Notes: a model not told the origin generated them from the letters alone. Shown: positions 1 through 9,349, numbered from the stretch's first letter. The stretch: 64,000 nt of DNA from Pseudoxanthomonas sp. CF125 (GCF_900104085.1 NZ_FNLD01000002.1:682001-746000), one strand, 5' to 3'. Made by a program: numbers and translations.

Positions 1-605
1 GCGTGATCGTCTGCATCACCGAAGGCATCCCGGTGCTGGACATGCTGCGGGTCAAGAACACGTTGAAAGGCTATCCGAACACCACCCTGATCGGCCCCAA
101 CTGCCCCGGCATCATCACCCCGGGCGAGTGCAAGATCGGCATCATGCCGGGCCACATCCACCTGCCGGGCAAGATCGGCATCGTCTCGCGCTCGGGCACC
201 TTGACCTATGAAGCGGTCAAGCAGACCACCGACGTGGGCCTGGGCCAGAGCACCTGCATCGGCATCGGCGGCGACCCGATCAACGGCGTCAACTTCGTCG
301 ATGCGCTGAAGCTGTTCAACGAAGACCCGCAGACCGAAGGCATCATCATGGTCGGCGAGATCGGCGGTTCGGCCGAAGAAGAAGGCGCCGAATACATCGC
401 CAAATACGTCAAGAAGCCTGTGGTCGGTTTCATCGCCGGCGCCTCGGCCCCGGCCGGCAAGCGCATGGGCCATGCCGGTGCCATCGCGTCGGGCGGCAAG
501 GGTACGGCAGAGGGCAAGTTCGCGGCGATGGAAGCGGCGGGCGTGGTCACGGTGCGTTCGCCGGGGGATCTGGGTGCGGCGATCGCGAAGCTGGTGAAGA
601 AGTAA
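1..605 (+). CDS. sucD: Succinyl-CoA synthetase alpha subunit, 5' end outside the window
   Basis: This is the C-terminal 200 or so residues of the ADP/GDP-forming succinate-CoA ligase alpha subunit, which makes succinyl phosphate on a histidine during the TCA cycle. The visible part has the family segments [12 protein letters not shown] and SRSGTLTYE, and the phospho-histidine region [16 protein letters not shown]. The frame is already open at the first base, so the GTG at position 3 is not a real start; the family is about 290 residues and roughly 90 are missing. sucC is expected just upstream. The gene ends in TAA and is followed by a terminator hairpin. Confidence 0.96.
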   Translation, partial: VIVCITEGIPVLDMLRVKNTLKGYPNTTLIGPNCPGIITPGECKIGIMPGHIHLPGKIGIVSRSGTLTYEAVKQTTDVGLGQSTCIGIGGDPINGVNFVDALKLFNEDPQTEGIIMVGEIGGSAEEEGAEYIAKYVKKPVVGFIAGASAPAGKRMGHAGAIASGGKGTAEGKFAAMEAAGVVTVRSPGDLGAAIAKLVKK

Positions 606-630
606 GTTTCATCGCTAAAGTTTGCAGCAG

Positions 631-655
631 AAGGCCGCTTTGTGCGGCCTTTTGT
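631..655 (+). terminator. Rho-independent terminator after sucD
   Basis: The stem AAGGCCGC pairs with GCGGCCTT (631-638 with 644-651) around a 5-nt loop and runs into a T-rich tail. It lies 25 bases after the sucD stop. Confidence 0.8.
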
Positions 656-674
656 TTGTCTGGTGCAAAAGCGC

Positions 675-822
675 CCTCATCCGCCCTTCGGGCACCTTCT
701 CCCGCAGGCGGGAGAAGGGTTGCTATCTGGTTTGCAGCGAACGTTCGGATTGGGTCGGGGGCGTCGTCACCAAAACGAAGAACCCCTCTCCCGCCTGCGG
801 GAGAGGGGCAGGGGTGAGGGCG
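675..822. repeat. Paired REP-like palindromes (CCTCATCCGCC family)
   Basis: Two imperfect inverted units are present. The left one (675-720) has CCTCATCCG, a TTCGGG mini-hairpin and CTTCTCCCGCAGGCGGGAGAAG. The right one (781-822) has CCCCTCTCCCGCCTGCGGGAGAGGGG followed by GGGGTGAGGG. The two can pair with each other over a loop. Copies of the same family are near 2949-3089 and 9884-9930. They fill most of the 286-base gap between sucD and the next gene. Confidence 0.75.
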
Positions 823-891
823 CGGCATTTCCTTACATCCCTGGCTCTCTCTTGTCCGTAATCTGTAGTCCGGCCACACCGGAGCGCAAGG

Positions 892-1263
892 ATGCGCGAA
901 CGACAGAAGACCCGTTTTGCAAGGCAACTCCGCCGCCAGATGACCGACGCTGAGGCGTCACTCTGGTATCACCTGCGTAATCGAGCACTACTGGGTTGCA
1001 AATTCCGCCGCCAGCATCCCATTGGCCCCTACATCGTCGATTTCGCCTGTGTCGAACGGAAGCTGGTGATCGAACTGGATGGCAGCCAGCATGCCGACAG
1101 TGCCAGCGATTCCGCACGGACAAGCTGGATCCAGGCAAACGGTTACCGCGTCCTCCGTTTCTGGAACAATGACGCCTTGCGCCAACAGCAGGTGGTACTA
1201 GCCGTGATCCTCGAAGCTCTAGAAAGTGCGGGACCGATTGCGAGCAACGGGTCAGCACCATGA
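892..1263 (+). CDS. DUF559 (Vsr-like endonuclease fold) protein
   Basis: A 123-residue stand-alone DUF559 protein, a family with the very-short-patch-repair/restriction-endonuclease fold. The family pattern is clear: an N-terminal Arg/Lys-rich helix (ARQLRRQMTDAEASLWYHLR), then GCKFRRQHPIGPYIVDF, VERKLVIELDGSQH and a C-terminal GYRVLRFWNNDAL. The Asp of IVDF, the Glu of VIELDG and the following GSQH match the expected acidic active site. Substrate and role are unknown for this family. It follows REP palindromes and its TGA overlaps the nadE ATG (ATGA at 1260-1263), so it is probably translationally coupled to nadE. Confidence 0.85.
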   Translation: MRERQKTRFARQLRRQMTDAEASLWYHLRNRALLGCKFRRQHPIGPYIVDFACVERKLVIELDGSQHADSASDSARTSWIQANGYRVLRFWNNDALRQQQVVLAVILEALESAGPIASNGSAP

Positions 1264-2891
1264 CCCTCCGCATCGCCCTCGCCCAGTTCGATTTCCCCGT
1301 CGGCGCGGTCGCCCAGAACGCCGAACGCATCTCGGCGATGATTGCCGAGGCGCGAGATGCGCATGGCGCCGATCTGGTGCTGTTTCCCGAGCTGGCGATC
1401 AGCGGCTACCCGCCGGAAGACTTGCTGATGCGCCCCGGTTTCTTGCGCGACTGCGAAGCCGCCCTGCAGCGAGTCGCCGCTTCGGTACAGGGAATCGTCG
1501 CCGTGGTCGGCTGGCCGCAGTCGGCGGGCAGCGTGGTCTACAACGCGGCCAGCGTGTTGCGCGATGGCGGGGTGGAAACCACCTACCGCAAGCGCGAGCT
1601 GCCCAACTACGCGGTGTTCGACGAACGCCGTTATTTCGATGTCGATCCCGATGGCGGCGCCTGCGTGTTCGAAGTAGCCGGGGTGCCGGTCGGGTTGGTG
1701 ATCTGCGAGGACCTGTGGTTCGCCGAGCCGCTGGGCGAAACCCGCGATGCCGGCGCGCAGCTGGTGATGGTGCCCAACGCTTCGCCCTTCGAGCGCGACA
1801 AGCATGCCCAGCGCGATGCTCTGCTGGCGCAGCGGGTCAGCGAAACCGGTGTGGCGCTGGCTTATCTCAACGTAGTGGGTGGGCAGGATGCGCTGGTGTT
1901 CGACGGTGCTTCAGTACTGGCCGACGGCGACGGACTGGTGCATTCGGCGGCGCGTGCGTTCGAGGACCACTGGCTGATCGCCGACTACGACGCGGATACG
2001 CGCAAGTTCACTCCGCTGGAATGGCCATGCGAAGCGGACGAAAGCCGCGACGGGCTGGCCTGGCGCGCCGTGGTGCGCGGCACGCGCGACTATTGCGCCA
2101 AGAACGGGTTCTCGAAAGTATGGCTGGGGCTTTCCGGCGGCATCGATTCGGCGTTGGTGCTGGCGATCGCGGTCGACGCACTGGGTGCGGACAACGTCAC
2201 CGCAGTGCGGCTGCCTTCGCGCTATACGGCCGATCTTTCCAACGACCTGGCCGCCGAACAATGCGCGACGATGGGCGTGAGGCTGGAGACGATTCCGATA
2301 GAGGCGCCGTTCAAGGGTTTCATCGAGGCCCTGGGGCCTGTTTTCGCGGGCCGCCAGGCCGACACCGCCGAAGAGAACCTGCAATCGCGCAGCCGCGGCG
2401 TGATCATGATGGCGCTGTCCAACAAGCTGGGCGGACTGCTGCTGACCACCGGCAACAAAAGCGAATACGCGGTCGGCTACGCCACCATCTACGGCGACAT
2501 GTGCGGCGGCTATGCGCCGATCAAGGATCTGTACAAGACCGAGGTGTTCGCGCTGGCGCGCTGGCGCAACACCGTCGGCGGCGCGCCTGTGATCCCCGAA
2601 GCGGTCATCGCCCGTCCGCCTTCGGCCGAGCTGCGCGAAAACCAGACCGACCAGGATTCCCTGCCGCCCTACGACGTGCTGGATGCGATCCTGCTGCGCT
2701 ATGTGGACCAGGAGCAGTCGCGGGACGAGATCGTCGCGGCCGGATTCGACGCGGACGTGGTGGACCGGATGCTGCGGCTGGTGCGCATCAACGAATGGAA
2801 ACGCCACCAGGCCGCGCCGGGACCGAAGGTGTCGCGGCGCGCATTCGGACGCGAGCGGCGGTATCCGATAAGCAACAAGTATTCGGGATGA
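1260..2891 (+). CDS. nadE: Glutamine-dependent NAD+ synthetase
   Basis: A 543-residue two-domain enzyme making NAD+ from nicotinic acid adenine dinucleotide, ATP and glutamine-derived ammonia. The N-terminal nitrilase-type amidase domain (about 1-260) has a catalytic triad at E44 (LFPELAISGYPP), K111 (YRKRELPNY) and C149 (LVICEDLWF). The C-terminal synthetase has the PP-loop SGGIDSAL starting at S292 and a TTGNKSEYAVGY segment. Length is normal for the bacterial glutamine-dependent type. The start overlaps the preceding DUF559 stop. Confidence 0.96.
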   Translation: MTLRIALAQFDFPVGAVAQNAERISAMIAEARDAHGADLVLFPELAISGYPPEDLLMRPGFLRDCEAALQRVAASVQGIVAVVGWPQSAGSVVYNAASVLRDGGVETTYRKRELPNYAVFDERRYFDVDPDGGACVFEVAGVPVGLVICEDLWFAEPLGETRDAGAQLVMVPNASPFERDKHAQRDALLAQRVSETGVALAYLNVVGGQDALVFDGASVLADGDGLVHSAARAFEDHWLIADYDADTRKFTPLEWPCEADESRDGLAWRAVVRGTRDYCAKNGFSKVWLGLSGGIDSALVLAIAVDALGADNVTAVRLPSRYTADLSNDLAAEQCATMGVRLETIPIEAPFKGFIEALGPVFAGRQADTAEENLQSRSRGVIMMALSNKLGGLLLTTGNKSEYAVGYATIYGDMCGGYAPIKDLYKTEVFALARWRNTVGGAPVIPEAVIARPPSAELRENQTDQDSLPPYDVLDAILLRYVDQEQSRDEIVAAGFDADVVDRMLRLVRINEWKRHQAAPGPKVSRRAFGRERRYPISNKYSG

Positions 2892-2948
2892 GGGTTTTTT
2901 CCTTCTCCCACTGGCGCCCGCAGGGTGTGCAAGGCTGAGAAGGTCCCC

Positions 2949-3089
2949 GAAGAGCTTGCCCCGTACTTGATACGGGGGCGGATGAGGGAATGCGTTATCA
3001 GTTCGCAATCGACTTCACGCAGGCCGGAATTCTCCTTCCCTCATCCGGCGCTTCGCGCCACCCCGTATCAAGTACGGGGCAGGCTCTTC
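2949..3089. repeat. Long inverted repeat between nadE and bamD
   Basis: Arms of 29 bases at 2949-2977 and 3061-3089 are inverted copies with one mismatch (core CCCCGTACTTGATACGGGG). Inside them a second pair, CGGATGAGGGA and TCCCTCATCCG, also matches. This is a member of the CCTCATCCG palindrome family seen near position 675. Confidence 0.75.
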
Positions 3090-3114
3090 TCCCGATGGAG
3101 AAGGGAGCAAAAGA

Positions 3115-3134
3115 AAGGGGCCTTGCGGCCCCTT
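3115..3134 (-). terminator. Terminator of bamD
   Basis: The 8-bp stem AAGGGGCC/GGCCCCTT has a 4-base loop and lies just past the bamD stop. On the minus strand it is followed by TTTCTTTT. Confidence 0.75.
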
Positions 3135-3138
3135 CTCT

Positions 3139-4026
3139 TCAATCCTTCTTCTTCATATCCACCGCTGATTTCTCCCCGGCGAACGGGTTGAGTTTGCGGA
3201 TCGGGGAAGGGTAGTCCGGCCAGTCGCCGCTCAGCCAGGGATGCTGCGGGTCGTTCTGCTGCAGCACGCGGCGGGCGTCGGCGGCCAGGGTTTCGTTGCC
3301 CAGGTGCGTATAGGCCTCGCCCAGCACGGCGACGGCGTCGTTCTGGAATTCGCTCTGCGGGTAGGTTTCCAGCAGGAACTTCGCGCGGGCGGCGGCCGAT
3401 ACCCAGGCGTCGCGGCGCAGGTAGTACAGCGCGGTGTCCAGCTCGTGGCGCGCGAACAGGTTGCGCAGCGCGATCATGCGCTGGCGCGCATCGGCGGCAT
3501 AGCGGCTGTTCGGGTAGCGCTCGGCCAGCAGGTTGAAGTCGTTGTAGCCCTGCAACGGCGTGGCCAGGTCGCGGCGGCTGGGATCCAGCTTCCACACCTT
3601 CTGCAGGAACACCGTGTCGCGCCCCGAGTTGGCCAGGCCGCGCAGGTAGTACATGTAGGGAACGTTGCGCTGGGTCGGGTAGGTGCGGATGAAGCGGTCG
3701 ATGGTGGAAACCGTGTCGTCCATCTTGCCGGCCTTGTACTGGGCGTAGGCCGTTTCCATCAGCGCCTGCTCGGTGTAAGGACCGTACGGATACTGGGCGA
3801 TCAGCTGGCGGAAGGTGATTTCGGCCCGGTCCCAGTTGCCGCCAACCATGGAGGCGTGCGCCTTCTCGTAGATTTCCTCGACCGGCTTTCCTTCGACGGA
3901 ATCCTTGTTCTTCTTGAAGAACTTGCCGCAGCCGGTACCGGTGAAGGCCACCACCAGCATCAGGGCGACGATGCGCAGGAAAGCGGGGCGGGCGGCGGGG
4001 GAACGGGTCGTGGGGCGCTGGGTCAT
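3139..4026 (-). CDS. bamD: Outer membrane assembly lipoprotein BamD
   Basis: A 295-residue lipoprotein of the BAM complex, which inserts beta-barrel proteins in the outer membrane and is essential in most Proteobacteria. The N-terminus is a lipoprotein signal ending in TGTGC with the lipidated Cys at residue 33. The rest is a run of TPR-like repeats ([40 protein letters not shown] and further units with [14 protein letters not shown]). I chose the ATG giving MTQRP; the frame is open far upstream, but only this start places the signal peptide correctly. It is transcribed away from rluD and shares a 97-base intergenic region with it. Confidence 0.95.
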   Translation of the reverse strand: MTQRPTTRSPAARPAFLRIVALMLVVAFTGTGCGKFFKKNKDSVEGKPVEEIYEKAHASMVGGNWDRAEITFRQLIAQYPYGPYTEQALMETAYAQYKAGKMDDTVSTIDRFIRTYPTQRNVPYMYYLRGLANSGRDTVFLQKVWKLDPSRRDLATPLQGYNDFNLLAERYPNSRYAADARQRMIALRNLFARHELDTALYYLRRDAWVSAAARAKFLLETYPQSEFQNDAVAVLGEAYTHLGNETLAADARRVLQQNDPQHPWLSGDWPDYPSPIRKLNPFAGEKSAVDMKKKD

Positions 4027-4123
4027 GGGCTGGCGGAGGCCGCGGCAGGGAATTCGGAACGGCGATGATAGCCTAGGCGCTGCCCAAGCCATGAACGTGC
4101 GGCCAACGTGCCGCCTGCAAAGC

Positions 4124-5128
4124 ATGACCGAACCCACCCAGATAGACCTCCCGGACGATTCGTCCGACGACACCACCCTGCGCACCGCCGTGGTCCCCGG
4201 CAGCGCCGCGGGCCGCCGTTTCGACGCGGTGCTGGCCGAACTCTTCCCCGAATACTCGCGTACCCGGCTCTCCGAGTGGATCAAGTCCGGGGACGCCCGC
4301 CTGGACGGCGAAATCGTGCGCGGGCGCGATTCGGTGCGCGGCGGCGAGACCGCCAGCCTGGGCGTGGTGCTGGACACCCAGACCCATGCGCTGCCCGAGG
4401 ACATCCCGCTCGAGGTGCTGTACGAGGACGCCGATGTATTGGTGCTCAACAAGCCCGCCGGGCTGGTGGTGCATCCGGGCGCGGGCAATCCCACCGGCAC
4501 CCTGGTCAACGCGCTGCTGTTCCGCGACCCGTCGCTGTCGCTGGTGCCGCGCGCCGGCATCGTCCACCGCCTGGACAAGGACACCAGCGGAGTGATGGTG
4601 GTGGCGCGCAATCTGCCGGCGCACACCGCCTTGGTCGAACAGCTCTCCTCTCGCGAAGTGCATCGCCAATATCTGGCCATCGTGGTTGGTTCGATGGTCT
4701 CCGGCGGCACGGTCAACGCGCCGATCGACCGCCATTCGCGCGACCGCATCCGCATGTCGGTGCGCGAGGAGGGCCGCGACGCGGTCACCCACTACCGCCT
4801 GCGCGAGCGTTTCCGCGCGCACACCGCGCTGGAATGCCGTTTGGAAACCGGCCGCACGCATCAGATCCGCGTGCACATGACCCACCTCAAATACCCCATC
4901 GTCGGCGATCCGCTGTACGGCGGTCCGTTGAAACTTCCCAAGCATGCGACCGAAGAACTCATCGCCGCCTTGCGCGGATTCAAGCGCCAAGCGCTGCATG
5001 CGGAAATTCTGGAGTTCAAGCATCCCGCCACCGGCGAACCGCTGCGCGTGTCGGCGCCCGTGCCCGAGGACATGCTCAACCTGCTTGCCGCGCTGCGCGC
5101 CGACGGCGAGGCGCAGAAGCAGCGATGA
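4124..5128 (+). CDS. rluD: 23S rRNA pseudouridine(1911/1915/1917) synthase
   Basis: A 334-residue RluA-family pseudouridine synthase acting on helix 69 of 23S rRNA. It has an N-terminal S4 RNA-binding domain (about 25-85, with [15 protein letters not shown]) and a catalytic domain with the signature [17 protein letters not shown], whose catalytic aspartate is D151. [10 protein letters not shown] and DPLYGG follow as expected. I start at ATG 4124 (MTEPTQ); an in-frame ATG at 4091 would add 11 residues and cannot be excluded. The stop overlaps the pgeF start (ATGA). The bamD-rluD-pgeF order is common in gammaproteobacteria. Confidence 0.95.
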   Translation: MTEPTQIDLPDDSSDDTTLRTAVVPGSAAGRRFDAVLAELFPEYSRTRLSEWIKSGDARLDGEIVRGRDSVRGGETASLGVVLDTQTHALPEDIPLEVLYEDADVLVLNKPAGLVVHPGAGNPTGTLVNALLFRDPSLSLVPRAGIVHRLDKDTSGVMVVARNLPAHTALVEQLSSREVHRQYLAIVVGSMVSGGTVNAPIDRHSRDRIRMSVREEGRDAVTHYRLRERFRAHTALECRLETGRTHQIRVHMTHLKYPIVGDPLYGGPLKLPKHATEELIAALRGFKRQALHAEILEFKHPATGEPLRVSAPVPEDMLNLLAALRADGEAQKQR

Positions 5129-5970
5129 ACGCGGCGGTATGGGCGCAGTGGCCGGCGCCGTCGAACGTGCGCGCCTTCACTACGCTACGCCACGGTGCGG
5201 GGAATTCGCTGCCGCCGTTCGACCACTTCAACCTGGGCAACCGCACCGCTGCCGACGGGGACGATCCGTCGACGGTCGAGCGCAATCGTGTCGAGCTGGT
5301 CGAGCGCTTCGAACTGCCTTCCGTTCCGCATTGGCTGCGGCAGGTGCATGGGACTGAGGTACTGCGGTTTTTGGCCCCTCCCCCTGCGACGGCAGGAGGA
5401 GGTTGGGAGGGGGTGCTGTCAGCATCACGTGCACCTGACGCAACCCCTCCCCATCCCTCCCCTGCCGTCGCAGGGGAGGGGGTGGAACCCATCGCCGACG
5501 CCTCCGCTACCTCCACCCCTGGCGTAGTTCTGGCCATCCTCACCGCCGACTGCCTCCCCGTCGTGTTCGCCAACGAAGACGGCAGCGAAATCGGCGCCGC
5601 GCACGCGGGCTGGCGCGGCCTGGCCGCAGGTGTGCTGGAGAACACGGTCGCCGCGATGCGATCGCCGTCGGACAGGATCGTGGTCTGGCTGGGACCGGCC
5701 GCCGGACCGCAGGCCTACGAGATCGGCGCGGAAGTGTTCGACGCATTCGTTTCGCAAGACGAAAACGCAACCACCGCCTTCGTCGCCACGCGTCCGGGCC
5801 ACTGGCGCGTCGATCTGTACGCACTCGCTCGTCTACGCCTGGCCAAGCTCGGCATTACCCGCGTTCACGGCGGCGATCTGTGCACCATCTCCGATCCGCA
5901 ACGCTTCTTCTCCCATCGCCGCGATGCGAGAACCGGACGCATGGCCACGCTGGTGTGGATGCAGCCGTGA
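5125..5970 (+). CDS. pgeF: Peptidoglycan editing factor / polyphenol-oxidase-like purine nucleoside phosphorylase, carrying an in-frame palindrome insertion
   Basis: A 281-residue member of the YfiH/LACC1 (DUF152) family. In E. coli it corrects peptidoglycan side-chain errors; family members also act on purine nucleosides. The metal-binding catalytic residues are present: H75 in QVHG, C142 in LTADC and H160 in [12 protein letters not shown], with the C-terminal [17 protein letters not shown]. Between QVHGTEV and the segment leading to [13 protein letters not shown] lies an extra stretch of about 38 residues (about 83-121), rich in Pro/Ala/Gly and encoded by an inverted-repeat element. The family is normally around 240-250 residues, so the insertion explains the excess length. 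It is coupled to rluD and to the following DUF4166 gene by 4-base overlaps. Confidence 0.93.
   Translation: MNAAVWAQWPAPSNVRAFTTLRHGAGNSLPPFDHFNLGNRTAADGDDPSTVERNRVELVERFELPSVPHWLRQVHGTEVLRFLAPPPATAGGGWEGVLSASRAPDATPPHPSPAVAGEGVEPIADASATSTPGVVLAILTADCLPVVFANEDGSEIGAAHAGWRGLAAGVLENTVAAMRSPSDRIVVWLGPAAGPQAYEIGAEVFDAFVSQDENATTAFVATRPGHWRVDLYALARLRLAKLGITRVHGGDLCTISDPQRFFSHRRDARTGRMATLVWMQP
5374..5484. repeat. Palindromic REP-like element inside the pgeF coding sequence
   Basis: The arms CCCCTCCCCCTGCGACGGCAG (5375-5395) and CTGCCGTCGCAGGGGAGGGG (5462-5481) are nearly perfect inverted copies flanking about 65 bases. The whole element is in frame and has no stop codon in the pgeF frame. It looks like the C-rich intergenic palindromes elsewhere in the window but lies within a gene. 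Confidence 0.85.
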
Positions 5971-6524
5971 GCGCGGCCCTGTTCCAGCAGGTGCTGGGCG
6001 CGGAATTCGAAACCTTGCCGCCTGCGGTCAGGGCGCTGCATACGGCAAGCGGCCATCGCCGTTACCACGGACAGGTGGAAGTGGTGCGCGGCGGGAATCC
6101 GTTAGCGCGCCTGTTCGCCTGGGCCACGCGCCTGCCGCCTGCGGGCCGGGGTGAGGTAGAGGTGGAGATGGAGATGGACGCAAGTGGTGAAGACGAAAAG
6201 TGGACGCGCCATATCGGCGGTCACGCCATGCCCTCGCGCCTGTGGGAACGGGACGGATTGCTGTGCGAACAGCTGGGCCTGGCGCGTTTCGGATTCCGGC
6301 TGACGGTGGAGCAGGGCAGCATCGTCTGGCGGGTGCAGCGCATCACGGTGCTGGGCCTGCGCTTGCCCGCGCGCTGGTTTGCGCAGGTGCTGGCGCGCGA
6401 GTCCGAAGCCGACGGCCGCTATCTTTTCGACGTCGCCGCCGCGATGCCGATGATCGGCCTGCTGGTGCGTTACCGGGGTTGGCTACGCGTGGAGCAGGCC
6501 GCAATGCCAAGTAGGGCGACGTAG
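5967..6524 (+). CDS. DUF4166 domain protein
   Basis: A 185-residue protein whose pattern matches DUF4166: LFQQVLGAEFETLPPAVRALH near the start, a central GHAMPSRLWERDGLLCEQLGLARFGFRLTVEQG, and a C-terminal GRYLFDVAAAMPMIGLLVRYRGWL. The family is often fused to or near saccharopine-dehydrogenase-like or DoxX proteins; its biochemical role is not known. I start at GTG 5967, which overlaps the pgeF stop (GTGA), rather than at an ATG 87 bases upstream inside pgeF. The stop TAG is the GTAG head of a REP element, so the last residues (MPSRAT) may be element-derived. Confidence 0.8.
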   Translation: MSAALFQQVLGAEFETLPPAVRALHTASGHRRYHGQVEVVRGGNPLARLFAWATRLPPAGRGEVEVEMEMDASGEDEKWTRHIGGHAMPSRLWERDGLLCEQLGLARFGFRLTVEQGSIVWRVQRITVLGLRLPARWFAQVLARESEADGRYLFDVAAAMPMIGLLVRYRGWLRVEQAAMPSRAT

Positions 6525-6606
6525 GAGCGACGTGAGTCGCGACTGAAACGGATGTCATTGGAAATGTAAATCCGTGGAATTCCTTCGCGACTTGCGTCGC
6601 TCCTAC
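6521..6606. repeat. GTAG-type REP pair
   Basis: GTAGGAGCGACGTGAGTCGCGA at 6521 and its inverted copy (two mismatches) at 6585-6606 flank about 42 bases. It starts with the GTAG head typical of Stenotrophomonas/Xanthomonadaceae REPs. It lies between two convergent genes and may act as a transcription terminator. Confidence 0.85.
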
Positions 6607-6633
6607 GCACGCCATACCAGCGCATCTCGTGGG

Positions 6634-9075
6634 TCAGAACGTGTAGCGGATCCGCGAGTAGTAGTACGCGCCGTTGCTGCCGATCGGCGAGAGCACGTCG
6701 TAGGGCAGGTTGCCGAAATAGGCGATGTCGTCGATGGAGCGGTCCGGGTATTCGTCGGTCAGGTTCTGTCCGCCCAGCGCCACGCTCCATTTCGGCGTAA
6801 TGCGGTATTCCACTTCCGCATCCAGCTGCCACTCCGCACCATAGGTCTGACGCGGCTCGAAACCCCCACCGAAGTTGAACACGCGCGTGGCGCTGCCATG
6901 GCGGCTGACGCGCCCCAGCAGGTTCCACTTGTCGCTGTTCCAGTTGGCCGACAGCAACGCGCGGGTGCGCGGCGCGGCGTCGGTCAGCGTGTTGCTTTCC
7001 TCGATGCCGAACAGCACGTAGTCCGGATCCAGCGCGGTCAGCTCGGCCGGGGTGGCGGTGATGCGCTTGATCTCGGTCTTGGCGTAGCTGTAGGTGCCGC
7101 TGAGCAGCAGATCGCCGCTGCCCAGCTTCTGGCGCCAGTTGGCCACCAGCTCCGCGCCTTCGGTGCGCGTGTCGGCGGCATTGATGAAGAAATTCACGCT
7201 CTGCACGCCGGGCACACCGAACTCTTCCTCCACGAACTCGGTCAGTGCGTCGCCGCTGATGCGTTCGGTCAGGGCGACGCGGTCGTCGATGTCGATGCGG
7301 AATACGTCCAGCGACAGATCGAAGTGCTCGCCGATCTTGCTGGTGAAGCCCAGGCTGAAGTTCACCGACTTCTCCGGCTCCAGCGGCCTGGCGCCCAATG
7401 CCTGTGCAATGGGGTTGTTGACCGACAGCAGACGGCCCTGCAGCAACTGGCCGGACGCGTCGTAGCCGGTGGAAGTGGCTTCGTAGCCGATCTGGCTCAG
7501 CGACGGGGCGCGGAAGTTGTTGGACACCGAGCCGCGCAGCGCGAAGGCGGGCGCGAATTCGTAGCGCGCCGCCAGCTTGCCGGTGAGTTCGCCGCCGAAG
7601 TCGTCGTAGTGCTCGTAGCGCGCGGCGATGTCGGTGGTGAATTTCTCGCCGAAGTTGCTGGACAGGCTGGCGTACGCACTGGACACGTCGCGCGACAGGT
7701 GGGCGACGTCCTGCGGGGTCAGTCCACCGCCGGCCTGCGAACCGGTCGGCCGGTCGGTGAACGGGCCGGCGGCATAGGAAGCCGGGTCGCCGGCGCCGGT
7801 GTCGTATTCCTCGCGGCGCAATTCCACACCAGCGGCGAAGGTGTGGTGGTCGTCGCCCGCATCGAAGCCGCGGCTGACATCGAAGTTGGCCAGCGCCTGC
7901 TTGAACTCATAGTCGCCAGTCTTGAATCTGGTCGGGCTACCCGGTCCCAGCGAAGCGTTGAGCGAATTCTCCAGGCGATAAGTGAAGGAATTGCGGCCGT
8001 AGTTGAGGCTGGCATCGTAGTCCCACTCGCCCCATTGCCCGCGCAGGCCGGCCACGCCGGCCACGTCCTGGTTCTCGCCGATGGAGATCGGCCGGTAGCC
8101 ATCCGGATACACCTCTTTCCAGTTGGCCACGCCGTCGGGATAGCGGAAGTAGTTCGCGCCGCGGGTATCGCTCTGGTTGAAGGTGCCGAAGGCGTAGAGC
8201 TCCGCGTTTTCGCCGACCGGCAGCGCGCTGTTGAGCCAGGCATTGAGCGCCTTGGATTCGCCGTCGCCCAGGGTGTAGTTGCGCTTGCCGGCCAGGGCCA
8301 GGTTGTCGGGGGTCTGTTCCTCGAAGAACGGAATCTGGTCGAAGCCGGCGCGGTTGGTGCCTTCTCGGTTCTTGAGTTCCAGGCCGACGCGGAAAAAGCC
8401 GCCATCGCCGATGCTGCTGCCTACCTGCGCGCTGGCGAAGCTGGTCTGGCCGTCGGTGACGGTTTCGTCGATCGGCTCCACATCGGTGTGGTGGGCGCCG
8501 AAGCTGGCTTCGTACGATCCGCCTTCGGGCGCGTCGTTGAGGATGACGTTGATGACGCCGGCCACCGCATCGGAACCGTATTGCGCGCCGGCGCCGTCGC
8601 GCAGCACTTCGATGCGCTTGATCGCGCTGACCGGGATGGCGTTGAAATCGACCGGCGTGGTGCCCTTGCCGATCTTGCTGTCGGTATTGACCAGCGCGCT
8701 GGTATGGCGGCGCTTGCCGTTGACCAGCACCAGGATCTGGTTGGGGCTCAAGCCGCGCAGTTGCGCGGCGCGGATATGGTCGGCGCCGCCGGAGTTGGAC
8801 TGGCGCGGGAAATTGAACGACGGCAGCAAGGCCTGCAGGGCGCTGCCCAGTTCGCCGTTCAACACGCCGGCCTTGCGGATGTCTTCGGCGCTCAGCACAT
8901 CGATGGGCGAGGTGGACTCCAGCACCGTGCGGTCGGTGGCACGGGTGCCGGTGACGATTACGGTATCGAGATTGGTGGCTTCGGCCGTGGTTTCGACGGC
9001 ATCTTGCGCGAAGGCGGGACTGGCGAGCGCAAGGGCGATGGCGAGGCCGAGCGGCGTCGCGAGGGGGCGGGACAT
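6634..9075 (-). CDS. TonB-dependent receptor (first of two paralogues)
   Basis: An 813-residue outer-membrane active transporter powered by TonB-ExbBD. A signal peptide (about 1-23, ending SPAFAQ) is followed by a TonB-box-like LDTVIVTGTR and a plug domain with RAAQLRGLSPNQILVLVNGKRRH, IEVLRDGAGAQYGSDAVAGVINV. The remainder is the 22-strand barrel, ending in a C-terminal aromatic SRIRYTF. The substrate cannot be read from sequence. It is a paralogue of the receptor at 18148-20532: both share VTGTRxxDRTVxESTxPID at the N-terminus. No transporter, sigma or anti-sigma gene is adjacent. Confidence 0.94.
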   Translation of the reverse strand: MSRPLATPLGLAIALALASPAFAQDAVETTAEATNLDTVIVTGTRATDRTVLESTSPIDVLSAEDIRKAGVLNGELGSALQALLPSFNFPRQSNSGGADHIRAAQLRGLSPNQILVLVNGKRRHTSALVNTDSKIGKGTTPVDFNAIPVSAIKRIEVLRDGAGAQYGSDAVAGVINVILNDAPEGGSYEASFGAHHTDVEPIDETVTDGQTSFASAQVGSSIGDGGFFRVGLELKNREGTNRAGFDQIPFFEEQTPDNLALAGKRNYTLGDGESKALNAWLNSALPVGENAELYAFGTFNQSDTRGANYFRYPDGVANWKEVYPDGYRPISIGENQDVAGVAGLRGQWGEWDYDASLNYGRNSFTYRLENSLNASLGPGSPTRFKTGDYEFKQALANFDVSRGFDAGDDHHTFAAGVELRREEYDTGAGDPASYAAGPFTDRPTGSQAGGGLTPQDVAHLSRDVSSAYASLSSNFGEKFTTDIAARYEHYDDFGGELTGKLAARYEFAPAFALRGSVSNNFRAPSLSQIGYEATSTGYDASGQLLQGRLLSVNNPIAQALGARPLEPEKSVNFSLGFTSKIGEHFDLSLDVFRIDIDDRVALTERISGDALTEFVEEEFGVPGVQSVNFFINAADTRTEGAELVANWRQKLGSGDLLLSGTYSYAKTEIKRITATPAELTALDPDYVLFGIEESNTLTDAAPRTRALLSANWNSDKWNLLGRVSRHGSATRVFNFGGGFEPRQTYGAEWQLDAEVEYRITPKWSVALGGQNLTDEYPDRSIDDIAYFGNLPYDVLSPIGSNGAYYYSRIRYTF

Positions 9076-9349
9076 GGAGACTCCTGGGGGTTTACGGAAA
9101 GATGAAGCGATTGGCGCAGGGCGACGAAGTACTCAGTGGCCGGGATCGTGGCCGGTACAGCGATACGGGAAATGCATCATGGGCGGTCGTCGCGGGCGCA
9201 GATATCGGGGAATATGGATACCTTAATTGTATTAGCTGGTTCAGGGCAGGGACCGGGCATGCGCTTTGCGCATCAACTCATGCCGTACGGTTATTTCGGG
9301 TGCGGGTAAGATGAAATCAGAGTATCGGACCTTCTTCTGGAGCGACCCC

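Noticed and set aside
3905-4123. Longer rluD beginning inside bamD
   Set aside because: It overlaps the bamD lipoprotein signal on the other strand and precedes the natural S4-domain start; not supported.
6574-9105. 843-codon plus-strand frame opposite the first TonB-dependent receptor
   Set aside because: No domain pattern; the opposite strand encodes a full receptor with signal peptide, plug and aromatic C-terminus.
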